NCBI GenBank assembly: GCA_020635205.1
Contig: JACKAE010000002.1
Coordinates: 744,001 to 808,000 of the forward strand
DNA: 64,000 nucleotides
Source: Ignavibacteria bacterium
GTDB lineage: Bacteria; Bacteroidota; Ignavibacteria; OLB7
Direction: 5' to 3'
Positions 34,187 to 41,859 of this stretch are shown in pieces. The notes under the pieces were generated by a model, which saw only the letters and a list, made by a program, of their open reading frames with translations, did not search any database and was not told where the DNA came from. A program made the translations under genes and the position numbers. The first letter of the stretch is position 1. Each line of letters opens with the position of its first letter.

Positions 34187-35578
34187 ATGCTTCATCCAGG
34201 GGATTACATTAAGGACATCTTTCAGAAGCCAGTAGGTGCGGAGGTTACTGCACGGGGTTGGGTAAAGACGATTCGCCACAGTAAGGGGATTTCATTTATC
34301 CAGTTGAACGATGGCTCAGGCTTCACCGATCTGCAAGTTGTTGTAGATCACCAAACTGCTTCAGAAGAGGCGTTGAAAGAGATCAGCACAGGTGCTTGTA
34401 TTAGCGTTACAGGTGAACTTGTGGAGTCTCCTGCGCAAGGCCAAGCAGTTGAACTGAAGGGGAACTCGATTGAGGTTCACGGTCTTGCAGATGCCGCTAC
34501 CTACAAGCTGCAGAAGAAGGGGGCAACCATGGAGTTCCTTCGTGAGATTGCTCACCTCCGTCCACGCAGTAACACGTTCGGTGCGGTCTTCCGCGTGCGG
34601 AACGCGGCAAGCTATGCCATCCACAAGTTCTTCCAAGAGCGAGGCTTTGCCTGGGTGCACACGCCAATCATTACGGCCAGCGATGCTGAGGGAGCCGGAG
34701 CTATGTTCGGCGTTACAACGCTCGACTTGATGAATCCACCGAAGACTCAAGAGGGAGGAATCGACTGGGCTGAAGATTTCTTCGGCAAGCGATCATTCCT
34801 CACAGTGAGTGGACAGCTTGAGGGAGAGATATTTGCTGAGGCGATGAGCAATATCTACACCTTCGGTCCAACCTTCCGGGCGGAGAACTCCAACACACCA
34901 CGCCACCTCGCCGAGTTCTGGATGGTCGAGCCAGAGATGGCCTTCTGCGATTTGGATGACGACAGACGGGTTGCCGAAGAGTTCCTGAAGTATATTATCA
35001 CTCACGTGATGGATACCCGGATGGACGATCTTGAGTTCTTCAACAAGCGGATCGACGATACGGTGCTCTCAACACTTGAGACTGTCGTCAACAGCGATTT
35101 CGGCCACATCACGTACACCGAGGCTGTCGACATCTTAGAGAAAGCAAACAAGAGTTGGGAGTTCCCGGTAAAGTGGGGTGTAGACTTGCAGAGCGAGCAC
35201 GAGCGATATATCACAGAGGAAGTCTTCAAGAAGCCGGTAGTTGTGACCGATTATCCGAAGGAGATCAAAGCCTTCTACATGCGGATGAACGACGACGGCA
35301 AAACGGTTCGAGCAATGGACGTACTGGTTCCCCGCATCGGCGAGATTATCGGCGGCAGCCAACGCGAAGAACGGCACGCCGTGCTCGTAGAGAAAATCAA
35401 AGCGATGGGTCTGCCACTGGAAGCCTACTGGTGGTATCTCGAACTTCGTAAGTATGGCTCGGTTCCACACGCCGGATTTGGTTTAGGCCTCGAGCGGATG
35501 ATTATGTATCTAACCGGCATGAAGAATATCCGCGACGTGATTCCATTCCCGAGAACGCCGGGAAGTGCGGAGTTTTAG
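34187..35578 (+). CDS. asnS: Asparaginyl-tRNA synthetase
   Basis: A 463-residue class IIb synthetase that charges tRNA-Asn. The OB-fold anticodon-binding domain comes first (about residues 15-115: GWVKTIRHSKGISFIQLNDGSG). The catalytic domain has motif 2 (FRAENSNTPRHLAEFWMVEPE, about 225-245) and motif 3 (GFGLGLERMIMYLTG, about 432-446). The length is essentially that of E. coli AsnRS (466). I chose ATG 34187 because the family begins with a short strand before the OB fold. No amidotransferase genes are nearby. A strong terminator follows. Confidence 0.93.
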   Translation: MLHPGDYIKDIFQKPVGAEVTARGWVKTIRHSKGISFIQLNDGSGFTDLQVVVDHQTASEEALKEISTGACISVTGELVESPAQGQAVELKGNSIEVHGLADAATYKLQKKGATMEFLREIAHLRPRSNTFGAVFRVRNAASYAIHKFFQERGFAWVHTPIITASDAEGAGAMFGVTTLDLMNPPKTQEGGIDWAEDFFGKRSFLTVSGQLEGEIFAEAMSNIYTFGPTFRAENSNTPRHLAEFWMVEPEMAFCDLDDDRRVAEEFLKYIITHVMDTRMDDLEFFNKRIDDTVLSTLETVVNSDFGHITYTEAVDILEKANKSWEFPVKWGVDLQSEHERYITEEVFKKPVVVTDYPKEIKAFYMRMNDDGKTVRAMDVLVPRIGEIIGGSQREERHAVLVEKIKAMGLPLEAYWWYLELRKYGSVPHAGFGLGLERMIMYLTGMKNIRDVIPFPRTPGSAEF

Positions 35579-35604
35579 GGAAGGTGTGATAGAAAAGGAT
35601 AAAG

Positions 35605-35652
35605 CGAGAAGAGGTCGTCCTGACTGAGCAGGGCGGCCTCTTCTCGTTTCTT
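35605..35652 (+). terminator. Terminator of asnS
   Basis: CGAGAAGAGG...CCTG pairs with CAGG...CCTCTTCTCG across a short loop (35605-35646) with two small mismatches, then TTTCTT. Confidence 0.85.
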
Positions 35653-35788
35653 GCCGTGAATTTTTATGTGAGGTAGATCGAAATCTCAACACTCTCCGTT
35701 CTGTGTTTAGCCATTAGGAATTCTCTACGAAACCTTCCTATCTTCGCCGGTCATTTTCACACATCACACTTAACCAATCTCATCATTC

Positions 35789-36388
35789 ATGAAGAACACT
35801 CGTATTGTACCCGTTATCATCCTTGCATTCTTTTCACTTCTTTCACCACTTCTGCTCAGTGCTCAGGGAGTTGGCTTGAATCTCGGTCCGGTCTTTATCA
35901 CTGACTACCCACTGACAACCTCTCCAGGCTTTACTATCGGTCTCGACTATCTCTACAGCGTTGATGACGATGGCGTTATTAGCACGGCACTGCAGTATAG
36001 TTCCTACCCAGTTGATAAAGATTCAACAGGTGGGTTAGAGTTCAGTTCGCTGAAAACAATTTCGCTTCTGACAGCAATCCGTTTCAGAATTGCTGCCGAC
36101 CTTGACGAACTTGCACCTATCATTACGCTTGCTGCAGGGCCGGGATTTCGGTTCGGTGGAACAAATGAAGCAACGGGAGCTGATCTTGTAGGCGATATTC
36201 CTATTAACGTCGAAGGTTGGCTTGGGGCTGGGGTCGACTATCCAATTCAAGATGATAATATAGCGTTGATTGGACAGATCCGCTATCCTTTGATCCTTCA
36301 ACTCGTCGACACAGGTTCTAACGTAGAGACTGAGCTTGTTCGTCCCGGCTTCTACTTAACTGTTGGAATTGAATATCGGAGTGAGTAA
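35789..36388 (+). CDS. Small outer-membrane beta-barrel protein
   Basis: A 199-residue exported protein (signal FFSLLSPLLLSAQ) with eight or so alternating strands: GVGLNLGPVFITD, FTIGLDYLYSV, GVISTALQYSSYP, LLTAIRFRI, ITLAAGPGFRFGG, EGWLGAGVDYPI, IALIGQIRYPL and a C-terminal GFYLTVGIEYRSE. It fits the PorT/OmpA-like eight-stranded barrels common in FCB bacteria. No specific function. TATCTTCG, a near match to TAnnTTTG, occurs about 45 bases upstream. Confidence 0.75.
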   Translation: MKNTRIVPVIILAFFSLLSPLLLSAQGVGLNLGPVFITDYPLTTSPGFTIGLDYLYSVDDDGVISTALQYSSYPVDKDSTGGLEFSSLKTISLLTAIRFRIAADLDELAPIITLAAGPGFRFGGTNEATGADLVGDIPINVEGWLGAGVDYPIQDDNIALIGQIRYPLILQLVDTGSNVETELVRPGFYLTVGIEYRSE

Positions 36389-36469
36389 TCCTCGTTACTT
36401 GATTGAGAGAACCAAGCTAAACGTTGATAAAACTGCGTAGATTGTGTAGGAAATTTTCCTACGTAAGAT

Positions 36470-36519
36470 CGACCACTCCGAACAGGGTTTGCACTGTTGA
36501 CGGAATGGTCGTTTTTTTT
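36470..36519 (+). terminator. Terminator upstream of the DUF885 gene
   Basis: CGACCACTCCG (36470-36480) pairs with CGGAATGGTCG (36501-36511), with an inner AACAG/CTGTT stem, followed by eight T residues. It probably ends the transcript of the barrel gene ending at 36388. Confidence 0.88.
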
Positions 36520-36569
36520 GATCGTTGTTGAAAACTACCTGTACGTCTCAAGAATCTATAATCGCAACT

Positions 36570-38426
36570 ATGGTAATGCGGGAACAAAAATTTGTCCGAC
36601 TCGTTCTTCCTTTCACGCTCTGTTTTTTTCTCTTTGCAGTTGAGAAGGGGAGTGCACAATCAGATTTCAGAAGCCAGTATCAGGCTTTGCAAGAGAATCA
36701 CGAACGGCTTAACGACTCTACTCGTCTCCACAAACTTTTCGAGCTTGACTGGGAGTTTGGGATGGCAACCTATCCAGAGTGGGCGACGTGGGAGGGGAGA
36801 TATGAGAGGAATGGAGATTGGACAGATAACTCGTTGGAGGCGATAGAGAAGCGTGAGAAGGAATCGGAGTGGTCCTACAATGTGTTGAAGTCGATTGATC
36901 GAACGAAGCTGAGCCGTGAAGAGCGGTTGAACTACGATCTATACTTACAGAGTGCTGAGAGAAGAATCGAAGGGAGAAAGTTCCCGGGTGATTTGATGCC
37001 AATCAATCAACTTGGCGGAATTCATCAAGATGTACCACAACTCTTCGAGGTGATGCCGAAACGAACTGCAAAGGACTATCAAGACATTCTCTCTCGTATG
37101 CGCGGTTTACCAACGGTAATTGACAACACAATTGTGTTGATGAAGAAGGGGGTGGGGATCGGAGTAACGCCACCGAAGGTGACGCTGCGAGATATTCCGG
37201 GGCAGATTAAAAGTCTGCTGAAGGATGATCCAACCGAAAGTCCGATATACAATGCTTTCCGCGAAATGCCAGAATCAATGCCGGAGAGTGAAGCAAAGAA
37301 ACTTCAGGCGTTAGCTGTGCAGCTATACAAAGACAAAGTTGCCCCTGCGTTCTGGAAACTTCACGACTTCATGGTGAACGAATATATCCCGAACGCTCGT
37401 GAATCTGTTGGGATGGGGATGATGCCGGGGGGGAGCGACTGGTATGCACACCGAGTGAAGGGATATACAACAACCGACCAAACACCTCGTGAAATCTTCG
37501 ATATTGGCAAACGTGAGGTGGCTCGGATACGGGGCGAGATGGAGCGGTTGATCGAAGAGACTGCCAACAGAGATACCACGCATCGTGTTCCCAAAGAATT
37601 CAACGCCTTCAATGAATTCCTCCGAACCGATCCACAGTTCTACTACACAACACCAGAAGCTCTGCTAACTGGCTATCGTGATATCTGCAAGCGGGCCGAT
37701 CCAGAGCTTGCGAAGCTCTTCGGCAAACTTCCCCGCATGCCCTATGGTGTAATTCCAATTCCGGACTACATGGCGAAATCTCAAACAACTGCCTACTACA
37801 ACGGCGGTTCAATTGAGGCAGGGCGTCCCGGCTACTTCTACGCAAACACCTACGCTCTCAACTCACGTCCGAAGTGGGAGATGGAGGCACTGGCTCTGCA
37901 CGAAGCGGTTCCTGGTCACCATTTGCAGATCAGTATTGCCCAAGAACTGGATAATCTCCCTCGCTGGCGTCGTGATGGAGGGTATACCGCCTACGTGGAG
38001 GGTTGGGGACTCTACTCAGAGAGTCTTGGCGAGGAGATGGGATTCTATAAAGACCCATACGGAAAGTATGGTCAGCTCTCTTATGAGATGTGGCGTGCGA
38101 TTCGTCTCGTGGTTGATGTTGGCATCCACGAGTTTGGCTGGACACGCCAACAGGCAATCGATTACTTTGCCTCGAACAGTGGCAAACCACTGCACGACAT
38201 CGAAGTGGAGATCGACCGCTATATCGTCTGGCCTGGTCAGGCACTTGCCTACAAAATCGGTGAGTTGAAGATTAAGGAACTCCGTGCCTACGCCGAAGAG
38301 GAGCTTGGTGAGAAGTTCGACATCCGAGCATTTCACGACGAACTCCTCGGCGACGGAGCACTCCCGATGGATGTGTTGGAAGCAAAGGTGAAAGAGTGGG
38401 TGGAGGGGATTAGGAATTCAAAGTGA
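36570..38426 (+). CDS. DUF885-family exported protein (putative metallopeptidase)
   Basis: A 618-residue exported DUF885 protein. The signal sequence is VRLVLPFTLCFFLFAVEKGSAQ. The hallmark LHEAVPGHHLQ (about residue 460), with HEAxPGHH, is a gluzincin-like zinc motif, and YVEGWGLYSESLGEEMG (about 493) supplies the third ligand, so a peptidase activity is likely, although the family name is formal. Length is normal. The start at 36570 is chosen because the signal peptide follows; an in-frame ATG at 36525 adds residues before it. Its last codons (RNSK) are in a GAATTCAAAG sequence resembling the TTTGAAT repeats. Confidence 0.82.
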   Translation: MVMREQKFVRLVLPFTLCFFLFAVEKGSAQSDFRSQYQALQENHERLNDSTRLHKLFELDWEFGMATYPEWATWEGRYERNGDWTDNSLEAIEKREKESEWSYNVLKSIDRTKLSREERLNYDLYLQSAERRIEGRKFPGDLMPINQLGGIHQDVPQLFEVMPKRTAKDYQDILSRMRGLPTVIDNTIVLMKKGVGIGVTPPKVTLRDIPGQIKSLLKDDPTESPIYNAFREMPESMPESEAKKLQALAVQLYKDKVAPAFWKLHDFMVNEYIPNARESVGMGMMPGGSDWYAHRVKGYTTTDQTPREIFDIGKREVARIRGEMERLIEETANRDTTHRVPKEFNAFNEFLRTDPQFYYTTPEALLTGYRDICKRADPELAKLFGKLPRMPYGVIPIPDYMAKSQTTAYYNGGSIEAGRPGYFYANTYALNSRPKWEMEALALHEAVPGHHLQISIAQELDNLPRWRRDGGYTAYVEGWGLYSESLGEEMGFYKDPYGKYGQLSYEMWRAIRLVVDVGIHEFGWTRQQAIDYFASNSGKPLHDIEVEIDRYIVWPGQALAYKIGELKIKELRAYAEEELGEKFDIRAFHDELLGDGALPMDVLEAKVKEWVEGIRNSK

Positions 38427-38536
38427 TTTGACGTAATAGGTTCAGAGTCATATAGATGGGAGCGAGCATTCTTCATGTCGTAGAGTGAGAGCCTCTCCGT
38501 CCAATTCCCGATTACTCAAAGGCTATTTGAATTATG

Positions 38537-38584
38537 ATAGAGAGGAGAGACAATAGACGGCTCGTCGTTATCTCTCCTCTCTAT
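38537..38584. terminator. Bidirectional hairpin between convergent genes
   Basis: ATAGAGAGGAGAGA (38537-38550) pairs perfectly with TCTCTCCTCTCTAT (38571-38584). There is no long T-run. It separates the DUF885 gene from the thioredoxin-fold gene. Confidence 0.7.
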
Positions 38585-38645
38585 ATACTTGGTTATAAAA
38601 GTAATAGGATGAGTAGTCGGGTGTGTTTTCGTCAGTTCATTACTT

Positions 38646-38882
38646 TTACTTCAAATCAGCTATCGAGGCTCCGAAGTTGATGTGGTAGACATCATTACCA
38701 ATCACGAGAGCTGGGACGGAAGAGATACCAAGCGACTCCGCTTCACCGACTCGGGATCTGTCCTCACCAATGTGGATGATCTCAAGATCAAAACGATTAG
38801 GATCAAGTGATTCGGCTACATTTTGTTCCGCGCTAACACAGACTGGGCATCCTGCGTGATAGAATCTTGCTACTGTTTTCAT
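38646..38882 (-). CDS. Small thioredoxin/glutaredoxin-fold protein
   Basis: A 78-residue protein with YHAGCPVCVSAEQ near its N-terminus, a CxxC redox pair at the start of the first helix, and a cis-proline site SSVPALVIG (about residue 55). It is glutaredoxin-sized and should act in the cytoplasm as a thiol-disulfide carrier or reductase. The start at 38882 gives the first beta strand (MKTVARFYH); the longer frame from 38987 is not homologous. It is divergent from an HxlR regulator, so the two are probably a regulator-target pair. Confidence 0.8.
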   Translation of the reverse strand: MKTVARFYHAGCPVCVSAEQNVAESLDPNRFDLEIIHIGEDRSRVGEAESLGISSVPALVIGNDVYHINFGASIADLK

Positions 38883-38895
38883 TTTGCTTCCATGT

Positions 38896-39010
38896 AATGA
38901 ATTAGTGTGTATTTTTTGATTGATCGATCTTCGACAGCGCGCTTTGTCATCAGACAACGCGAAGTTATCTCTCAAAAAGATATCCAATCAACCAGGTACT
39001 AATTAGTGCC
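38896..39010. promoter_or_regulatory. Candidate HxlR operator sites in the divergent promoter
   Basis: A near-perfect 16-bp palindrome GGTACTAATTAGTGCC lies at 38995-39010, 45 bases before the hxlR-like start. The half-site AATTAGTG recurs at 38900-38907, 18 bases before the thioredoxin-fold gene. HxlR regulators often repress a divergent neighbour through such sites. Promoter boxes were not identified with confidence. Confidence 0.5.
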
Positions 39011-39055
39011 ATAGGAACTTTTCAGTATGGAATTGGAAATCTGAATAAAACACCT

Positions 39056-39385
39056 ATGCTACAAAACGAAAAAACAGACCAGCCTGATGTCCAGCGCATG
39101 GTGGAGAACATTGTCGGCTGCAAATGGTCGTTGGCAGTGATTGATCTATTACGCAATGGGATAAACCGACCGGGAGAAATGGTTAGGAGCTTTGATGGAC
39201 TGTCGACGAAAGTGCTGAACGAGCGATTACGCAAACTTGTCCGATTTGGAATTGCATCGAAAGAGAGCTTCCCAGAAATTCCACCTCGAGTTGAGTATGA
39301 GTTAACTTCTTTCGGGAAGAAGTTTGTTGAGCTTCTCGATATGGTTGCGAGGCTTGAAGAGGAACGAAAAAAAGTGGAGGGGTAA
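39056..39385 (+). CDS. HxlR-family winged-helix regulator
   Basis: A 109-residue winged helix-turn-helix regulator. The motif GCKWSLAVIDLLRNGI corresponds to the family's GKWTLLILREL segment, and LSTKVLNERLRKLVRFGI is the recognition helix followed by the wing (YELTSFGKKF). A cysteine immediately before the KW (GCKW) could sense oxidants or aldehydes as in YodB/HypR relatives, which is inference. It faces the thioredoxin-fold gene, its likely target. Confidence 0.85.
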   Translation: MLQNEKTDQPDVQRMVENIVGCKWSLAVIDLLRNGINRPGEMVRSFDGLSTKVLNERLRKLVRFGIASKESFPEIPPRVEYELTSFGKKFVELLDMVARLEEERKKVEG

Positions 39386-39455
39386 TTCTTGATGTGAAAA
39401 GCAAATTCCAACAGAACATACTTCGCATCAGGTAACCCCTAACCCACACAACTCC

Positions 39456-39489
39456 TTTTTTTGAACTTTGAATTTTTACTTTTGAATTG
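39456..39489 (+). repeat. TTTGAAT-family heptad repeat, copy g, abutting a GTG start
   Basis: TTTTGAACTTTGAATTTTTA then CTTTTGAATTGATTCC and GTG at 39495. The box TACTTTTG is at 39477-39484, 10 bases before the start codon. Confidence 0.75.
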
Positions 39490-39494
39490 ATTCC

Positions 39495-40046
39495 GTGGCC
39501 TCTGCCTTCACACATGCCTTCACTGCTATCGCTGGAGGTAAGATCTTCACCGGCGAGAAGATGCCTACCCGCTTCTGGATTCTCTCCATTCTCTGCTCGG
39601 TACTTCCCGACTTCGACGCGATTGGCTTTCGTTTCGGTATTGCCTACGAGAGCTTCTGGGGACATCGTGGGTTCACTCACTCACTCCTCTTCGCTCTGAT
39701 TGTTGCCCTACTCGTTGTGCTCACGTTCTTTCGTTCCGAAGCTGCCGAGAGTGGGAGGTGGTGGAAGTTGGTTCTCTTCTTCTTCCTCGCAACGAGTTCC
39801 CATGCCCTACTCGACATGCTTACCAATGGCGGACATGGAGTTGCCCTCTTTGCACCATTCGACAACTCACGCATATTCTTTCCGTGGCGACCAGTGAAGG
39901 TCTCACCTATTGGAATTGGTTCGTTCTTTACCGAGAGAGGAGTGCGAGTGATAGTGAGTGAAATGCTCTATGTCTGGTTGCCGTTGGTAGTTGTGGTCGC
40001 CATCGTAGGAGTCTCACGCAAAGCCGCAAAGGGGCGCAAAGGTTGA
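39495..40046 (+). CDS. DUF457/YdjM-like membrane-bound metal-dependent hydrolase
   Basis: A 183-residue membrane protein of the LexA-regulated/YdjM-like metal-dependent hydrolase family. It has FTHAFTAIAGGK (His near the start), VLPDFDAI, GHRGFTHSLLF (His-rich block, about residue 56) and SSHALLDMLTNGGHG (about 100), all family hallmarks, with four membrane helices. The reaction is not known. It starts with GTG and has no Shine-Dalgarno sequence. Its C-terminus (SRKAAKGRKG) is encoded by a CTTTGCG-type repeat (40008-40044), so the tail may not be native. Confidence 0.8.
   Translation: MASAFTHAFTAIAGGKIFTGEKMPTRFWILSILCSVLPDFDAIGFRFGIAYESFWGHRGFTHSLLFALIVALLVVLTFFRSEAAESGRWWKLVLFFFLATSSHALLDMLTNGGHGVALFAPFDNSRIFFPWRPVKVSPIGIGSFFTERGVRVIVSEMLYVWLPLVVVVAIVGVSRKAAKGRKG
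40008..40044 (-). repeat. CTTTGCG-family heptad repeat inside the 3' end of the hydrolase gene
   Basis: GTCTCACGCAAAGCCGCAAA then GGGGCGCAAAGG. On the complementary strand this reads CCTTTGCGCCCCTTTGCGGC, the same family as 18066-18096. It encodes the gene's last codons and its stop. Confidence 0.55.
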
Positions 40047-40101
40047 GTTGTATGAATCGTGACCGGTCTACGCGAGAAAGTTGTACTTTTAACCGGCATC
40101 C

Positions 40102-40376
40102 TATAGCGTGTTGACAATCCCGATTCCCAGAGGGGAGGCACCGCTGGTGCTCCACAGCAGAGGTGCTGTCGGATTCCTCGCGCTCACGCACGAGGCTACC
40201 AACCGACGGTCGCTCCGCGACGTAACAGAATCATCACCGAAGAGCCGCATCGCGGCGAACGATTGGTAGGCTGGAGCGGAAGCTTCGGGCACCGAGAGCC
40301 AAGCGAGAGCGTAGCTCCAGAGGAGCGATCCTGCCTCGTGGGAGATCAGCTCATTGTTAATTGTCAACACACTCTA
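40102..40376. mobile_element. 275-bp MITE-like element, copy 2
   Basis: The ends are TATAGCGTGTTGACAAT and ATTGTCAACACACTCTA, with TA at both borders. The interior is very close to copies 1 and 3. An 89-codon frame is open on the minus strand across the whole element (start near 40370), but copy 3 has a stop in it and copy 1 a frameshift, so I do not call it a gene. Confidence 0.87.
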
Positions 40377-40406
40377 ATAGACCAACAATCACTATACCAC
40401 ATCACG

Positions 40407-41585
40407 ATGAAGTATCTATCGTTGTCAGCACTCTTCTTTCTCTTCATATCAATTCCTCTCTTTGCGCAGTCAGACCTAAGCGAGGCCGATTCTCTTCTAC
40501 AAGCAGGTGTTGCTCAGATTGATGCGGGTGATTTCGATAGGGCTTGGAGTACTCTTCAGATAGGAGCTGAGAAGTATCCTCAACATACACTCTTTCGCTA
40601 CGAACAGGCCTATGCCCGGATGGCACAAAAGAAGTACAAGGATGCGGTAAAGATCATGGAAGAGATTCTTGATGCCCCCGATTCGTACGATCAGTACTAC
40701 CAGATGCTCGGTAATGCCTACGATCTATCGGGCAATCCTAAGAAGGCAATCGAGACATACGAGAAAGGTTTGCAGAAGTATCCAGAGTCCGGGGTATTGC
40801 ACCTTGAATTGGGAGTGATGTACTTGCAGAAAGAGGATTACGACAAAGCCATGGAGTACTGGGAAGGTGGATTGACGCTGGATCCAGCCTTCCCCTCAAA
40901 CTACTTCCATGCTGGACGAATCTTCATGATGACGAAGAATAGAGGGTGGGGCCAGATCTACGCCGAAATCTTTTTGAACCTTGAGATGGGAACGCAGCGA
41001 TCACAACAGGTAAAGCAGATGCTCTGGTATTCATACAACGAAGCGGTTGACTTGGATCCAGAACCAGATAGTGAAGAGGAAGAGAAGGACGATAGTAAGG
41101 AGAAGGTTGTCTTCAAGTTCTTCGACGATATTGTTGTGACGTACGACCCTGAACTGAAGGAGATGATTCTTCCCTTTCCCTTTTTCTTCTCGCGATCTGC
41201 TGGGGTTGCCAGCTTACACTTGATGAAAGAACCGATAACCGTTGCCAAGCTTCACGCCTTTCGCTCTGGGTTCCTGAATCAATGGTTTAGTGATACGATT
41301 AGCGCCGAGCACTTCAACATTTCGCTCTACGACTATCAACGTCGATTGAACGAAGCAGGGCTGCTGGAAGCCTACGATTATTTCACCTTCTTTTGCGAAG
41401 AAACATCTAAAGAAGTACAGGCTTGGTTTGAGGAACACCCTGAGAAGATTAAGGAGTTGGCAGAGTGGCTTGCAGCAAACCCCTATCCAGTCGACCAAAA
41501 GTCTGCCTTCTCCCGCCTTAACCTGCCCGGGATTCCTATTGGCAAAGAAGAGATTGGAGAACTGGAAATGCAAGAAGGTGAGTGA
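40407..41585 (+). CDS. Exported TPR-repeat protein
   Basis: A 392-residue protein with a cleavable signal (LSLSALFFLFISIPLFAQ). Residues about 25-215 are tetratricopeptide repeats (IDAGDFDRAWSTLQIGAE, KYKDAVKIMEEIL, GNAYDLSGNPKKAIETYEKG, GVMYLQKEDYDKAMEYWEGG). A Glu/Asp-rich linker (EPDSEEEEKDDSKEK, about 228) precedes a C-terminal helical domain. It is probably a periplasmic or surface scaffold. The start at 40407 excludes residues encoded by the mobile element just upstream. Confidence 0.78.
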   Translation: MKYLSLSALFFLFISIPLFAQSDLSEADSLLQAGVAQIDAGDFDRAWSTLQIGAEKYPQHTLFRYEQAYARMAQKKYKDAVKIMEEILDAPDSYDQYYQMLGNAYDLSGNPKKAIETYEKGLQKYPESGVLHLELGVMYLQKEDYDKAMEYWEGGLTLDPAFPSNYFHAGRIFMMTKNRGWGQIYAEIFLNLEMGTQRSQQVKQMLWYSYNEAVDLDPEPDSEEEEKDDSKEKVVFKFFDDIVVTYDPELKEMILPFPFFFSRSAGVASLHLMKEPITVAKLHAFRSGFLNQWFSDTISAEHFNISLYDYQRRLNEAGLLEAYDYFTFFCEETSKEVQAWFEEHPEKIKELAEWLAANPYPVDQKSAFSRLNLPGIPIGKEEIGELEMQEGE

Positions 41586-41602
41586 GCTTCGCTACGTTGG
41601 TA

Positions 41603-41635
41603 TCCCTTTGCGCTCTTGGTGTCCCATTGGTGGTA
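41603..41635 (+). repeat. CTTTGCG-family heptad repeat after the TPR gene
   Basis: TATCCCTTTGCGCTCTTGGT then GTCCCATTGGTGGT, close to the copy at 18066-18096. It begins 18 bases after the stop codon. Confidence 0.45.
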
Positions 41636-41722
41636 AAACCTCAATGGCGATTTAAAACTGACGAACAGCATACAACCCCGACTATTTTCACACATAATCT
41701 CTCCAGATCAACCGGTTTTATA

Positions 41723-41758
41723 GGGGAAGAGGTGGTAACGCCTTCTCCCCCTTTTTTT
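41723..41758 (+). terminator. Terminator of the TPR gene
   Basis: GGGGAAGAGG pairs (two mismatches) with CCTTCTCCCC across an eight-base loop, followed by CTTTTTTT. Confidence 0.8.
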
Positions 41759-41859
41759 GCCCTCTCCCATTCTCGCCGTATTTTCCGCCCGATTCTTTCC
41801 ACCCTTCGACAAGTGGTCGTTTGCCCCGTATTGGATTGTCAACTGAGTATCATACGTAT

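Noticed and set aside
39183..39680. 165-codon minus-strand frame
   Set aside because: It runs antisense across the HxlR gene, a repeat and the hydrolase start; no homology is seen.
40101..40370. 89-codon minus-strand frame in the MITE-like element
   Set aside because: The homologous frame is stopped in copy 3 and shifted by an 11-base indel in copy 1, so coding is not conserved.
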